From Streptomyces sp. NBC_00448 (GTDB lineage: Bacteria; Actinomycetota; Actinomycetes; Streptomycetales; Streptomycetaceae), in NCBI RefSeq assembly GCF_036014115.1, contig NZ_CP107913.1, positions 3,767,001 through 3,831,000 on the forward strand: a stretch of 64,000 nt of DNA, read 5' to 3'. Under the pieces are notes generated by a model that was not told the DNA's origin, made no database searches, and saw only the letters and a list, made by a program, of their open reading frames with translations. Shown in pieces: positions 37,501-46,568 of this stretch (position 1 is its first letter; every line of letters begins with the position of its first letter). The position numbers were made by a program, and so were the translations under genes.

Positions 37501-38241
37501 TCAGCCGGTGGGAAGCGGCTGCTTCGGGCAGGTGTTCAGCACCTTGCGCATGGCGGCCTGCTCGGCGGAGGTGACCGAAAGGCCGTACTTCTTCTTCACG
37601 GCGACCTGGCGGGCCACGTAGGAGCAGCGGAACGACGTGTTCGGGGGCAGCCAGGTGGCGGTGTCGCCGTCGCTCTTGCGGCGGTTGGTGGAGGAGTCGA
37701 CGGCGAGCAGGTTCAGCGGGTCGTTGGCGAAGTCCTCACGGCGGTCCTTGGACCACTGCTGGGCGCCCTTCTGCCAGGCGTCGGACAGGGCCACGGCGTG
37801 GTCGATGTCGACCTTGCTGGCGCCGCGCTTGTAGACGATCCGCGTGCCGGTGTACGGGTCGGCGAGGGTGCCGCCGGTGATAACGCAGTCCTTGGTGCCG
37901 GCCCGGTACGTCTTCTTGGTGAGGTCGCGCTGCAGTATGTCGTCGCGGGTGTCGCAGTGGTTGTGGTCCACGTCGGCCCAGGCGGGGCCGAACCGGTCGC
38001 GGGAGTAACCGGTCTTCGGGGCACGGCCCTTGACCTTCAGGGCGTTCGCGGCGGCCAGCGCGCTGCCGTGGGCGGCGCTCGGGGTGGCGCCCGGATCGCC
38101 GCCGGTGGCAGCGGTGCCGGCACCGCTGCTCGCGCTGCTGGTGGGGTCCGCGCCCAGGCTGGTGTCCTTGCACCCGGCGACGCCCAGCGTCGCGGCCAGT
38201 ACCGCCGTGCAGGCCAGCGCCCGCGTCCTGCGTATGCCCAT
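37501..38241 (-). CDS. HNH-family (DUF1524) secreted lipoprotein nuclease
   Basis: This 246-residue protein starts at ATG 38241 with GAGG 8 nt upstream. Lipobox LGVAGC follows a basic signal. The catalytic part is of GmrSD-C/DUF1524 type: RDLTKKTY, DIDHAVALSDAWQKGAQQW (D-x-DHxVAL with the catalytic His), DPLNLLAVDSSTNRRKSDG (N...N...K) and WLPPN. Family members are extracellular DNases. A Ser/Ala/Gly-rich linker sits after the lipobox. It follows the kinase gene on the same strand with a 69-nt gap. Confidence 0.87.
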   Translation of the reverse strand: MGIRRTRALACTAVLAATLGVAGCKDTSLGADPTSSASSGAGTAATGGDPGATPSAAHGSALAAANALKVKGRAPKTGYSRDRFGPAWADVDHNHCDTRDDILQRDLTKKTYRAGTKDCVITGGTLADPYTGTRIVYKRGASKVDIDHAVALSDAWQKGAQQWSKDRREDFANDPLNLLAVDSSTNRRKSDGDTATWLPPNTSFRCSYVARQVAVKKKYGLSVTSAEQAAMRKVLNTCPKQPLPTG

Positions 38242-38310
38242 CGATCACACCTCGGAAGTTCGCTCGTCCGGGGCGCCACCCGCCCCTCCCGCCCTGCCGA
38301 ACGGCAGGTC

Positions 38311-39843
38311 CTACCCCTGAACCTGCCCCAACCAGGCGAGCGTACGGCGCACTTCCGCCGGGAAGGGGTGGTGGAGTCCGCGCACCCGCTCGGCGTCGTA
38401 GAGCAGGCGGGTCAGCACGTCGCGGGCCGCGTGCCGGTCGCCGACGGACAGCAGCAGGTGCCCGATCCGGCGCCGGATCTCCAGCGGCGGCCCGGGGTCG
38501 GTGGCGGCCCAGCGCTCGAAGTAGGGCAGCAGAACGCGGTATTCGGACAGCGCGGAGGTGGTGTCGCCCAACTGCTCCAGGCACTGCGTCGCTTCGTAGC
38601 GGTACTGCAGGGCCTGCCGGTCCGCGCCGCCGTACTGGGAGGCGAACTCCTCGGACAGCCGGCGCAGTTCGGGCAGCGCGCGGCGGTACTGGCCGTCCTC
38701 CATCAAGGTGGCGGCGTACTGCTTGCGCAGGCTGCGCAGCACCGGGGAGTGCTCGCCGTGCTTCTCGGCGGCGGCCGGCAGCAGCCCGCCGAGCACGTCC
38801 ACGGCCTGGGTGATCCGGCCCGCGGCCAGCAGCCGGCGCACCTCGTCGACGGCTGCGGCCAGGTCGGGGCCCGCGGAGTTCACCGCCGGCGGGTAGGCGG
38901 GGCGTTCGGGCAGCGGCGCGGGCGCGGGCTTGTCCGGCCAGGGGGCGTGCGGGCGCAGGAACGGCCGGGTGGGGTCCATCGGGCCGAGCGGCGCGGAGCG
39001 GGGCCCGCCGGGCGGCACCAGGGCGACGAGCTGCCGGAAGGCGTCCTGCGCGTCCTCCGGGCGGTCCTGCGGGTCCTTCGCCAGCAGCCGCAGCACCAGG
39101 GCCTCCAGCGGCTCGGGCACCTGGGGGCGTATGCGGCGCAGCGGCGTCGGCGGCTCGTACAGGTGGCCGTGCAGCACGCCGAGCGCCGTCGGCGCCCCGA
39201 ACGGCACCTCGCCGCCGAGCAGTTCGTGCAGCACCACGCCCAGGGCGTACAGGTCGGTGCGCGGGCCGATGGCGCCGCCCATCGCCTGCTCGGGCGCCAT
39301 GTACGCGGGGCTGCCGATCGGCGAGCCGGTGTGGGTGAGCCGGGTGGTGTCGGTGTCCATCACGGACGCGACACCCAGGTCGAGCACGGTGACGGTGCCG
39401 TCGGTCCTGATCATCACGTTGCGCGGCTTGAGGTCGCGGTGGACGATCGGGACGGCGTGCACGGCCGACAGCGCGGCGCACAACTGCGCGCCGACGGCGA
39501 CCGCCCACGGCCACGGGTAGGGCGTGTGCGCGGCCAGGTGGTCGCCGAGGTCGCTGCCCTCCACGTACTGCATCACCAGATACAGCTCGTCGCCGTCGGC
39601 GCCCGCGTCGTGCACGGTGACCAGGCCGGGGTGGTCGACCTGGGCGGTGACCCGGCACTCGCGGTCGAAGCGCTGCCGCAGCTCGTCCACGTTCTCCCCG
39701 CCGGCGACCTTGTCGGGGCGCAGCAGCTTCACCGCGACCCTGCGGTCCAGCCGCCGGTCGTACGCGGTCCACACCTGCCCCATGCCGCCCTGGCCGATGA
39801 TCGCGGCCAGTTCGTACCGCCCGGCGATGAGCCGACCGGTCAC
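38311..39843 (-). CDS. Serine/threonine protein kinase with C-terminal TPR-like region
   Basis: This 510-residue cytosolic kinase has [15 protein letters not shown] (P-loop), RRVAVKLLR (ATP Lys), [11 protein letters not shown] (catalytic loop), [11 protein letters not shown] (DLG in place of DFG) and [10 protein letters not shown] (APE, activation segment). After about residue 270 comes a Pro-rich hinge, then TPR-like helices ([55 protein letters not shown]). There is no membrane helix or PASTA domain. GTG start overlaps the stop of the upstream gene (GTGA), so the two are translated together. Confidence 0.92.
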   Translation of the reverse strand: MTGRLIAGRYELAAIIGQGGMGQVWTAYDRRLDRRVAVKLLRPDKVAGGENVDELRQRFDRECRVTAQVDHPGLVTVHDAGADGDELYLVMQYVEGSDLGDHLAAHTPYPWPWAVAVGAQLCAALSAVHAVPIVHRDLKPRNVMIRTDGTVTVLDLGVASVMDTDTTRLTHTGSPIGSPAYMAPEQAMGGAIGPRTDLYALGVVLHELLGGEVPFGAPTALGVLHGHLYEPPTPLRRIRPQVPEPLEALVLRLLAKDPQDRPEDAQDAFRQLVALVPPGGPRSAPLGPMDPTRPFLRPHAPWPDKPAPAPLPERPAYPPAVNSAGPDLAAAVDEVRRLLAAGRITQAVDVLGGLLPAAAEKHGEHSPVLRSLRKQYAATLMEDGQYRRALPELRRLSEEFASQYGGADRQALQYRYEATQCLEQLGDTTSALSEYRVLLPYFERWAATDPGPPLEIRRRIGHLLLSVGDRHAARDVLTRLLYDAERVRGLHHPFPAEVRRTLAWLGQVQG

Positions 39844-40595
39844 CTGGCCCCCTCGCCCTCACCGCTGTCCTGGCTGTCGCCGCGCTCCTTGCGCAGGAAG
39901 TCGCTCAGCTCGTCGAGTTCGGCCCGGACCTGGTCGATGCGGGGGGCCGGCGGCGGGGTGGGACGGGGCACGGGGGTCGGGGTGGCGGGACGGTTCACCG
40001 GCGGCGGGGTGGCCGGGCGGGAGGGCGACGGGGTGGACGGGGTGGACGGGCCTTGGTTCACCGGCGCGTTCGGCACGCTGGGCATGCTCGGTATGTTCGG
40101 CGCGCCCTGCATCGGGGCCGGTTGGGCGGCCGGACCGGGGTACTGCCGCGGGGCCGGGTAGCCCTGGTGCGGCGGGGGCACCATCGGGCCGCCGGTGCCG
40201 TAGCCGGTGGCGTACGGGTTCGGCTGCGGGTAGCCGGGCGCGGCGGGCCACCCCTGGCGGCCGGTGCGGTACCTGAGGATGTCGGCGACCAGGAAGTACA
40301 CCGCGCCGCCGAACATGCAGATCAGGATGAGGGTGCCGCCCGTGTTGGCCTGCCAGTCGTTGTCGTCGTCGGACAGCCCGAAGCAGACCACGGCGATCAC
40401 GGCCATGCCGACCGCGACGGCCAGCATCAGCCAGTCGGAGGTGCGCTTGCGCAGCACCGCCAGGTACAGCATCGAGCACCACGCGAGGAAGCCCAGGGTG
40501 ACCACCGGCAGCACGGTGAGGATCACCCGCAGCACGACGGCAGTCGTGGGGTGTGCGGGCTTGGGCCCCTGCGTCACCGGACCTGGGCCGTACAT
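39840..40595 (-). CDS. Pro-rich membrane protein coupled to the kinase gene
   Basis: This 251-residue protein (ATG 40595, AGGAG 7 nt upstream) has three hydrophobic segments (about 22-46, 52-72 and 85-106), then a long Pro/Gly/Gln/Tyr region (about 110-220). It ends in a charged C-terminal helix (RIDQVRAELDELSDFLRKERG). The overlap with the kinase start suggests it tethers or is phosphorylated by that kinase. No family recognised beyond streptomycete orthologues. The following 380 nt to 40975 hold one DnaA-box-like sequence and no gene. Confidence 0.75.
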   Translation of the reverse strand: MYGPGPVTQGPKPAHPTTAVVLRVILTVLPVVTLGFLAWCSMLYLAVLRKRTSDWLMLAVAVGMAVIAVVCFGLSDDDNDWQANTGGTLILICMFGGAVYFLVADILRYRTGRQGWPAAPGYPQPNPYATGYGTGGPMVPPPHQGYPAPRQYPGPAAQPAPMQGAPNIPSMPSVPNAPVNQGPSTPSTPSPSRPATPPPVNRPATPTPVPRPTPPPAPRIDQVRAELDELSDFLRKERGDSQDSGEGEGAR

Positions 40596-40752
40596 GTGGG
40601 TGCTCCTGGGTCGTCGGGCCACGGACGGCGGGCGGTCTCTGCTCGACGTCCGCCGCCACACGGACACCGCGGGTGCCCGCGCCCACCCATCGGCGAACAC
40701 CCTGTGAGCGTATCGGCCGCAGAGCGCGGCCGTCCCCCGCTCACCCCGGACC

Positions 40753-40761
40753 TGTGGACAA
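40753..40761 (-). promoter_or_regulatory. Single DnaA-box-like sequence
   Basis: TTGTCCACA on the minus strand is identical to the Streptomyces DnaA consensus. It is isolated, in the divergent region between the kinase-partner gene and the DUF2079 gene. Confidence 0.35.
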
Positions 40762-40975
40762 CTATTTCGGCCTGCCCGGTTCCCCGGCGCGACCCGGCGT
40801 CCGCGGACCGTCCACGCACCCTCCCCGCACAGTCCTCGCCTTCGCCCGCGGCCGCCGGGGCGGGGACCGTTCGCGGCACCCGGTCGGTGCCGGTGCCGCG
40901 CGGGGTCCCGCCGGCACAGCGTCGTCCCGTATCTTTTCCGGCAGACCCCGACCCCGCTTCCGCTGGAGGACGACG

Positions 40976-42658
40976 ATGGACAGGGCCGAGGCCGTCATCC
41001 CGGCGCAGGAGGCCGACGCCGGCGCCGATGCCGTGGCGGGTGCGGGCGCGGCGAAGGCCGCCGGCGGGGCCGGCGGCACCGGGCTGCGGTTGCGCAGGTT
41101 CGGCGCCGACGCGGACCCCTACGTGCTCGCGGTCGTCTTCTTCGCCGCCTACACCGCGCTGTCGGTGACCCGCTACCGGCAGTTGCTCACGATGTCCTGG
41201 GACCTGGGCATCTTCGAGCAGGCGATCAAGTCCTACGCCCACCTGCACGCGCCGGTCGCGGACCTCAAGGGCCCGGGGTTCAACATCCTCGGCGACCACT
41301 TCAGCCCGATCACCGCGCTGATCGCGCCCTTCTACCGGGTCTTCCCGACCCCGGTGACGCTGCTGGTCGCCCAGGCGCTGCTGTTCGCGGTGTCGGTGAT
41401 CCCGGTGACCCGGGTCGCCGGGCTACTGCTCGGGCGGGGCCGCGGGCTCGCGATCGGGGTGGCCTACGCGCTGTCGTGGGGCGTGCAGAAGGCCGTCCAG
41501 TTCGACTTCCACGAGATCGCGTTCGCGATGCCGCTGCTGGCCTTCTCCCTGGAGGCGGTGCTGCGCAAGCGCTGGGTGGCGGCGATGTGGTGGGCGGTTC
41601 CGCTGGTCTTCGTCAAGGAGGACATGGGTGTCACGGCCGCCGCGATCGGTGTGATCGTGTGGTGGCGCACCCGGGAGACGCAGGGCGCCGAAGCGGTGGA
41701 CGCGGCGCGCGCCGACACGGACTACGGCACGGACACCGGCGCGGCGCCGGGCGAGCACGCCGCGGAGTCCGGCACCGGTTCCGCCACCGCCGGCACCGAT
41801 TCCGCCACCGACCCCGGCACCGAGGGCGACGGCCGCACCGGTCACGGCGCCCACGGCGAGCGGCTGTCCGACGCCCTGCGCTTCGGCCCCTGGGCGATCG
41901 GCCTGGCCGGCTTCGGGGTCGCCATGTCCGCGCTCGCCTTCGCCGTGATCATCCCGGCGTTCAACAAGACCGGCGGGTACGACTACTGGAACAAGCTGAA
42001 CGGCAACGGCGCCCCGATGCCCGGGCACATCCCGTTCGACACCGCGGCCCATACCCTGCTGTGGATTCTGCTGCCCACCACCGGGCTGCTCGCCCTGCGC
42101 TCCCCGCTGATCCTCGCCGCGCTGCCCACCATCGGCTGGCGGTTCGTCTCGCACGACGACCACTACTGGGGCACCGACTGGCACTACAGCGCGGTGCTGA
42201 TGCCGGTGGTCATGCTCGCCCTCGTGGACGCCGCCGTGACCTCCCGGCGCAGCCCGCGCCCCTGGCTGCGCTCCTACGCCTCCGGGCTGCCCGCGGCCGC
42301 GGCCGGCGCCGCCCTGGCGCTGACCTTGACCCTCCCCCTGGCGTCGCTCAGCCACTCGGCCACCTACAAGGTCGACGCCCGCACCAAGGCGATCGAGCAC
42401 ACCCTCGACGAGATCCCCGACGGCGCCACGGTGGAGGCGAACGTCGGCCCGATCAGCCACCTGGTGCACCGCACCACCGTGTACTGGGTCGGCGACACCC
42501 AGGGCGTCACCCCGCAGTACATCGCGATCGACAACACATCCGGCTGGGCCGGCGACCCGGTGACGTACGCCAAGCAGCTGCACCCGGCCGCCACGTACAG
42601 CATGGTCGCCGACAACCAGGGATATGTGGTGCTCCACCTCACATCGGGCGGCCGGTAG
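40976..42658 (+). CDS. DUF2079 polytopic membrane protein
   Basis: This 560-residue membrane protein has at least nine hydrophobic helices. The N-terminal signature YRQLLTMSWDLGIFEQAI, then FNILGDHFSPITALIAPFYR, then WGVQKAVQFDFHEIAFAMPL marks DUF2079, a GT-C-glycosyltransferase-like family of unknown donor. A hydrophilic Asp/Gly/Thr loop of about 60 residues (around 240-300, with repeats GTDSAT / GTGSAT) interrupts the membrane region. ATG 40976 has GGAGG 6 nt upstream. The first 40 residues are Ala/Gly-rich. Convergent with mfd. Confidence 0.85.
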   Translation: MDRAEAVIPAQEADAGADAVAGAGAAKAAGGAGGTGLRLRRFGADADPYVLAVVFFAAYTALSVTRYRQLLTMSWDLGIFEQAIKSYAHLHAPVADLKGPGFNILGDHFSPITALIAPFYRVFPTPVTLLVAQALLFAVSVIPVTRVAGLLLGRGRGLAIGVAYALSWGVQKAVQFDFHEIAFAMPLLAFSLEAVLRKRWVAAMWWAVPLVFVKEDMGVTAAAIGVIVWWRTRETQGAEAVDAARADTDYGTDTGAAPGEHAAESGTGSATAGTDSATDPGTEGDGRTGHGAHGERLSDALRFGPWAIGLAGFGVAMSALAFAVIIPAFNKTGGYDYWNKLNGNGAPMPGHIPFDTAAHTLLWILLPTTGLLALRSPLILAALPTIGWRFVSHDDHYWGTDWHYSAVLMPVVMLALVDAAVTSRRSPRPWLRSYASGLPAAAAGAALALTLTLPLASLSHSATYKVDARTKAIEHTLDEIPDGATVEANVGPISHLVHRTTVYWVGDTQGVTPQYIAIDNTSGWAGDPVTYAKQLHPAATYSMVADNQGYVVLHLTSGGR

Positions 42659-42690
42659 GGCGAGCCGGTGGAACGGGCCGGTACAACGCC

Positions 42691-42718
42691 GAGGCGCCCG
42701 CCGTACCGCGGGCGCCTC
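42691..42718. terminator. Bidirectional terminator hairpin between DUF2079 gene and mfd
   Basis: GAGGCGCCCGC (42691-42701) and its perfect complement (42708-42718) around a 6-nt loop, in the 89-nt gap between two convergent stops. Confidence 0.75.
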
Positions 42719-42747
42719 GTGCAGCCGGGCAGCCGGCTGCCTCGTGC

Positions 42748-45700
42748 CTAGTTGTCGAGCACCGTGGTCAGGAACTCCGCGGTCCACTGGAGCAGTTCAC
42801 GGCCCACCACCGGCTTCCCGCCGATCCGGGCGGTCGCCGGGCGCGGCACCAGCACCTGCTTCGTGGCGTGCCTGATCACCGAGCGCGGGTAGATCCGGCC
42901 GAGCCGCAGCTCCTGGGACTCGCGCAACTCGACCGGTCCGAAGCGGACGTTGCCGCCCTGGAGGGTGATGTCGCCGACGCCGACCTTGCGAGCCAGTATC
43001 CGCAACGCGGCCACCAGCAGCAGGTTCTCCACCGGCTCGGGCAGCTTGCCGTAGCGGTCGGCCAGCTCCTCGCGCACCGCGGCGATGTCCTCCTCGCTGT
43101 TCGCGGCGGCGATCGACCGGTACGCCTGGAGCCGCAGCCGCTCGCCGGGCGCGTAGTCGTGCGGGACGTGCGCGTCGACCGGCAGCTCGATCTTCACGTC
43201 CAGCAGCTCCTCCTCCGGCTCGCCGCCGCTCTCCAGCGCGTTGCGGTAGTCCGCGACGGCCTCGCCGACCATCCGCATGTACAGGTCGAAGCCGACCCCC
43301 GCGATGTGCCCGGACTGCTCGCCGCCGAGCAGGTTGCCCGCGCCGCGGATCTCCAGGTCCTTCATCGCGACGTACATGCCCGCGCCCATCTCGGTGTGCT
43401 GGGCGATGGTGGCCAGCCGCTCGTGCGCGGTCTCGGTGAGCGGCTTCTCCGGCGGGTACAGGAAGTACGCGTAGCCGCGCTCGCGGGAGCGGCCCACCCG
43501 GCCGCGCAACTGGTGGAGCTGGGACAGCCCGAAGGTGTCGCCGCGCTCGACGATGAGGGTGTTGGCGTTGGCGATGTCGATGCCGGACTCCACGATCGTG
43601 GTGGACACCAGCACGTCGAACCGCTTCTCCCAGAAGTCCACCACCACCTGTTCGAGCTGCGACTCCCCCATCTGCCCGTGCGCGGTGGCGATCCGCGCCT
43701 CCGGCACGATGGCGCGCAGCCGCGCCGCGGCGCGGTCGATGGACTCCACCCGGTTGTGGATGTAGAACACCTGGCCCTCGCGCAGCAGTTCGCGGCGGAT
43801 GGCGGCGCCGATCTGCTTCTCCTCGTACGGGCCGACGAACGTCAGCACCGGGTGGCGCTCCTCGGGCGGGGTGGTGATGGTGGACATCTCGCGGATGCCG
43901 GTGACCGCCATCTCCAGCGTGCGCGGGATCGGCGTCGCGGACATGGTGAGCACGTCGACGTTGGCGCGCAGCTTCTTGAGCTGCTCCTTGTGCTCGACGC
44001 CGAAGCGCTGCTCCTCGTCGACGATGACCAGGCCGAGGTCCTTGAACTTCGTCTCCGACGAGAAGAGCCGGTGGGTGCCGATCACCAGGTCGACGGAGCC
44101 CTCTCGCAGTCCCTCCAGGACCGCCTTCGCCTCGCCGTCGGTCTGGAACCTCGACAGCGCGCGGACGTTCACCGGGAACTGGGAGTACCGCTCGGCGAAG
44201 GTGCCCATGTGCTGCTGCACCAGCAGGGTGGTCGGTACCAGGACCGCCACCTGCTTGCCGTCCTGGACCGCCTTGAACGCGGCGCGCACCGCGATCTCGG
44301 TCTTGCCGTACCCGACGTCGCCGCAGATCAGCCGGTCCATCGGCACGGACTTCTCCATGTCCGACTTGACCTCGGCGATGGTGGTCAGCTGGTCGGGCGT
44401 CTCCGCGTACGGGAAGGCGTCCTCCAGCTCGCGCTGCCAGGGCGTGTCGGGGCCGAAGGTGTGGCCGGGCGCGGCCATCCGCGCGGAGTACAGCCGGATC
44501 AGGTCGGCGGCGATCTCCTTGACCGCCTTCTTCGCGCGCGCCTTGGTCTTGGTCCAGTCCGCGCCGCCGAGCCGGTGCAGCGAGGGGGCCTCGCCGCCCA
44601 CGTACTTGGTGACCTGTTCGAGCTGGTCGGTGGGGACGAAGAGCCGGTCGCCGGGCTGGCCGCGCTTGGCCGGGGCGTACTCCACCACGAGGTACTCGCG
44701 GGTGGCGCCCTGGACGGTGCGCTGCACCATCTCCACATAGCGGCCGACGCCGTGCTGCTCGTGCACGATGTAGTCGCCGCCGGTGAGGGTGAGCGGGTCG
44801 ATGGTCTTGCGGCGCCGCGACGGCATCCGGCCCATGTCCTTGGCGGTGGAGCGCTGCCCGGACAGGTCGGTCTCGGTGAGCACCGCGAGCTTCAGCGCGG
44901 CGTCCACGAAGCCGTGTTCCAGCGAGCCGGTCGCCACGTGCACCACGGAGGGCGCCAGCACGGCCGGGTCGGTCAGCTCCGGGTCCAGCCGGGCCGCGAT
45001 GCCCTCGCCGCCCAGCACCTCCACCAGCCGCGCGGCCGGGCCGTGGCCCTCGGTGACGTAGAGCGTGCGCCAGCCCTCGGCGAGCCAGCCCTTGGTGTCG
45101 GCGAGCGCGCGGGCGGTGTCGCCGCGGTACAGCTCGGGGGCGTGCATGCCCAGCCGCAGGGTGTCGCCGAACTCCAGCTCGGGCCCGAGCGACGGGCGCT
45201 CGTCGTACGGTCCGGCGGGCGCGGCGCCCTGCTCGTCGGCGGCGAACGGGCTCACCGACCACCACGGGGTGCCGAGGCGGCGGGCGTGCTCCCGGATGTC
45301 GGCGATGGACCACAGGGAGGCGGCGCCCAGGTCGATCGGCGCGGAGCCCCCGCCCGCCGAGGCCGCCCAGGACGCCTCCAGGAACTCCCGGGAGGTCGCC
45401 ACCAGGTCCGCGGCCCGGGTGCGGACCCGCTCCGGATCGCAGACCACCGCCATCGAACCGGCCGGCAGCACGTCGAGCAGCAGCTCCATGTCGTCGACCA
45501 GCACCGGGGCCAGCGACTCCATGCCCTCGACCGCGATGCCCTCGGCGATCTTGCCCAGCAGCTCGTCCAGCTCGGGGTGCTCGGCCGCCAAGGCCGCCGC
45601 CCGGGCCCTGACCTGCTCGGTCAGCAGCAGCTCGCGGCAGGGCGGCGCCCACAGGCCGTGCTCGGCGACTTCCAGGGAGCGCTGGTCGGCGACCTTGAAG

Positions 45701-46344
45701 TAGCGGATCTCCTCGACCTCGTCGCCCCAGAACTCCACCCGCAGCGGGTGCTCCTCGGTGGGTGGGAAGACGTCGAGGATGCCGCCGCGCACCGCGAACT
45801 CGCCGCGCTTCTCGACCAGCTCCACCCGGGCGTACGCGGCCGACGCCAGTCCGTCGACCACGGCGTCCAGATCCGCGCTGCCACCGCTGCGCAAGGACAC
45901 CGGCTCCAGGTCGCCGAGCCCCTTGACCTGCGGCTGGAGCACCGACCTGATCGGCGCGACCACCACCTGGACCGGGCCGGCCACCACGTCGTCGGCGTGC
46001 GGATGGGCCAGCCTGCGCAGCACCGCCAGCCGCCGCCCCACGGTGTCGCTGCGCGGGGACAGCCGCTCGTGCGGCAGCGTCTCCCACGACGGGTACTCCG
46101 CCACCGTGTCCGGCGGCAGCAGGGAGCGCAGCGCCGCGGCCAGGTCCTCGGCCTCGCGGCCGGTGGCGGTGACCGCGAGCACCGTACGGCGCGCGCGGGC
46201 GGCCAGCGCGGCGACCACCAGGGGGCGCGCGGCGGGCGGACCGACCAGGTCCACCTGCGGGCGGTTGCCCGCGGCGGCGGACTCGACCGCCTCGGCGAGA
46301 GCGGCGTCCTCGACGACGACGTCGACCAGACCGTTCAGACTCAT
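42748..46344 (-). CDS. mfd: Transcription-repair coupling factor Mfd
   Basis: This 1198-residue ATPase displaces stalled RNA polymerase and recruits UvrA. Order: UvrB-homology module (EYPSWETLPHERLSPRSDTV), RNA-polymerase-interaction domain (GDYIVHEQHGVGRYVEMVQR), SF2 motor with DRLICGDVGYGKTEIAVRAA (Walker A, about 670-685) and VIVDEEQRFGVEHKEQLK (DEEQ, about 770). Next come MSATPIPRTLEMAVTGIRE (motif III) and ESGIDIANANTLIVERGD (motif V). LHQLRGRVGRSRERGYAYF (motif VI) precedes the TRCF C-terminal domain. ATG 46344 gives the expected length. A 15-bp tandem duplication precedes the start. Confidence 0.96.
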   Translation of the reverse strand: MSLNGLVDVVVEDAALAEAVESAAAGNRPQVDLVGPPAARPLVVAALAARARRTVLAVTATGREAEDLAAALRSLLPPDTVAEYPSWETLPHERLSPRSDTVGRRLAVLRRLAHPHADDVVAGPVQVVVAPIRSVLQPQVKGLGDLEPVSLRSGGSADLDAVVDGLASAAYARVELVEKRGEFAVRGGILDVFPPTEEHPLRVEFWGDEVEEIRYFKVADQRSLEVAEHGLWAPPCRELLLTEQVRARAAALAAEHPELDELLGKIAEGIAVEGMESLAPVLVDDMELLLDVLPAGSMAVVCDPERVRTRAADLVATSREFLEASWAASAGGGSAPIDLGAASLWSIADIREHARRLGTPWWSVSPFAADEQGAAPAGPYDERPSLGPELEFGDTLRLGMHAPELYRGDTARALADTKGWLAEGWRTLYVTEGHGPAARLVEVLGGEGIAARLDPELTDPAVLAPSVVHVATGSLEHGFVDAALKLAVLTETDLSGQRSTAKDMGRMPSRRRKTIDPLTLTGGDYIVHEQHGVGRYVEMVQRTVQGATREYLVVEYAPAKRGQPGDRLFVPTDQLEQVTKYVGGEAPSLHRLGGADWTKTKARAKKAVKEIAADLIRLYSARMAAPGHTFGPDTPWQRELEDAFPYAETPDQLTTIAEVKSDMEKSVPMDRLICGDVGYGKTEIAVRAAFKAVQDGKQVAVLVPTTLLVQQHMGTFAERYSQFPVNVRALSRFQTDGEAKAVLEGLREGSVDLVIGTHRLFSSETKFKDLGLVIVDEEQRFGVEHKEQLKKLRANVDVLTMSATPIPRTLEMAVTGIREMSTITTPPEERHPVLTFVGPYEEKQIGAAIRRELLREGQVFYIHNRVESIDRAAARLRAIVPEARIATAHGQMGESQLEQVVVDFWEKRFDVLVSTTIVESGIDIANANTLIVERGDTFGLSQLHQLRGRVGRSRERGYAYFLYPPEKPLTETAHERLATIAQHTEMGAGMYVAMKDLEIRGAGNLLGGEQSGHIAGVGFDLYMRMVGEAVADYRNALESGGEPEEELLDVKIELPVDAHVPHDYAPGERLRLQAYRSIAAANSEEDIAAVREELADRYGKLPEPVENLLLVAALRILARKVGVGDITLQGGNVRFGPVELRESQELRLGRIYPRSVIRHATKQVLVPRPATARIGGKPVVGRELLQWTAEFLTTVLDN

Positions 46345-46355
46345 CAGGGTTCCGT

Positions 46356-46385
46356 CCCGAAAGAAGTGGGCCCGAAAGAAGTGGG
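46356..46385. repeat. 15-bp tandem duplication ahead of mfd
   Basis: CCCGAAAGAAGTGGG occurs twice without spacer at 46356-46370 and 46371-46385, starting 12 nt upstream of the mfd ATG. Confidence 0.8.
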
Positions 46386-46568
46386 CAGAGCAACGCGAAG
46401 CGCCCGACACGTCGCACGGGCCGGGGGTACGTCCAGCGTACGACGTACCGGTGACAGCCACCGCCGGACCGCTCCTGGCGCCTCCTCGCCCGGGGAGCGT
46501 GCTGCTACGTTGCCAGCTTCGGGCCCGGCACACCGGGCCCCGGCAACCGAGGATTGTGGGGAGGGGCC

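Noticed and set aside
37501..38241. Phage-type HNH homing endonuclease
   Set aside because: The lipobox and signal sequence place it outside the cell, and the motif set is DUF1524/GmrSD-C.
42800..46500. Very long open frames antisense to mfd and other genes
   Set aside because: GC-rich codons remove stops from other frames; the translations are Arg/Ala/Gly/His-rich without motifs, while the mfd frame shows all helicase motifs.
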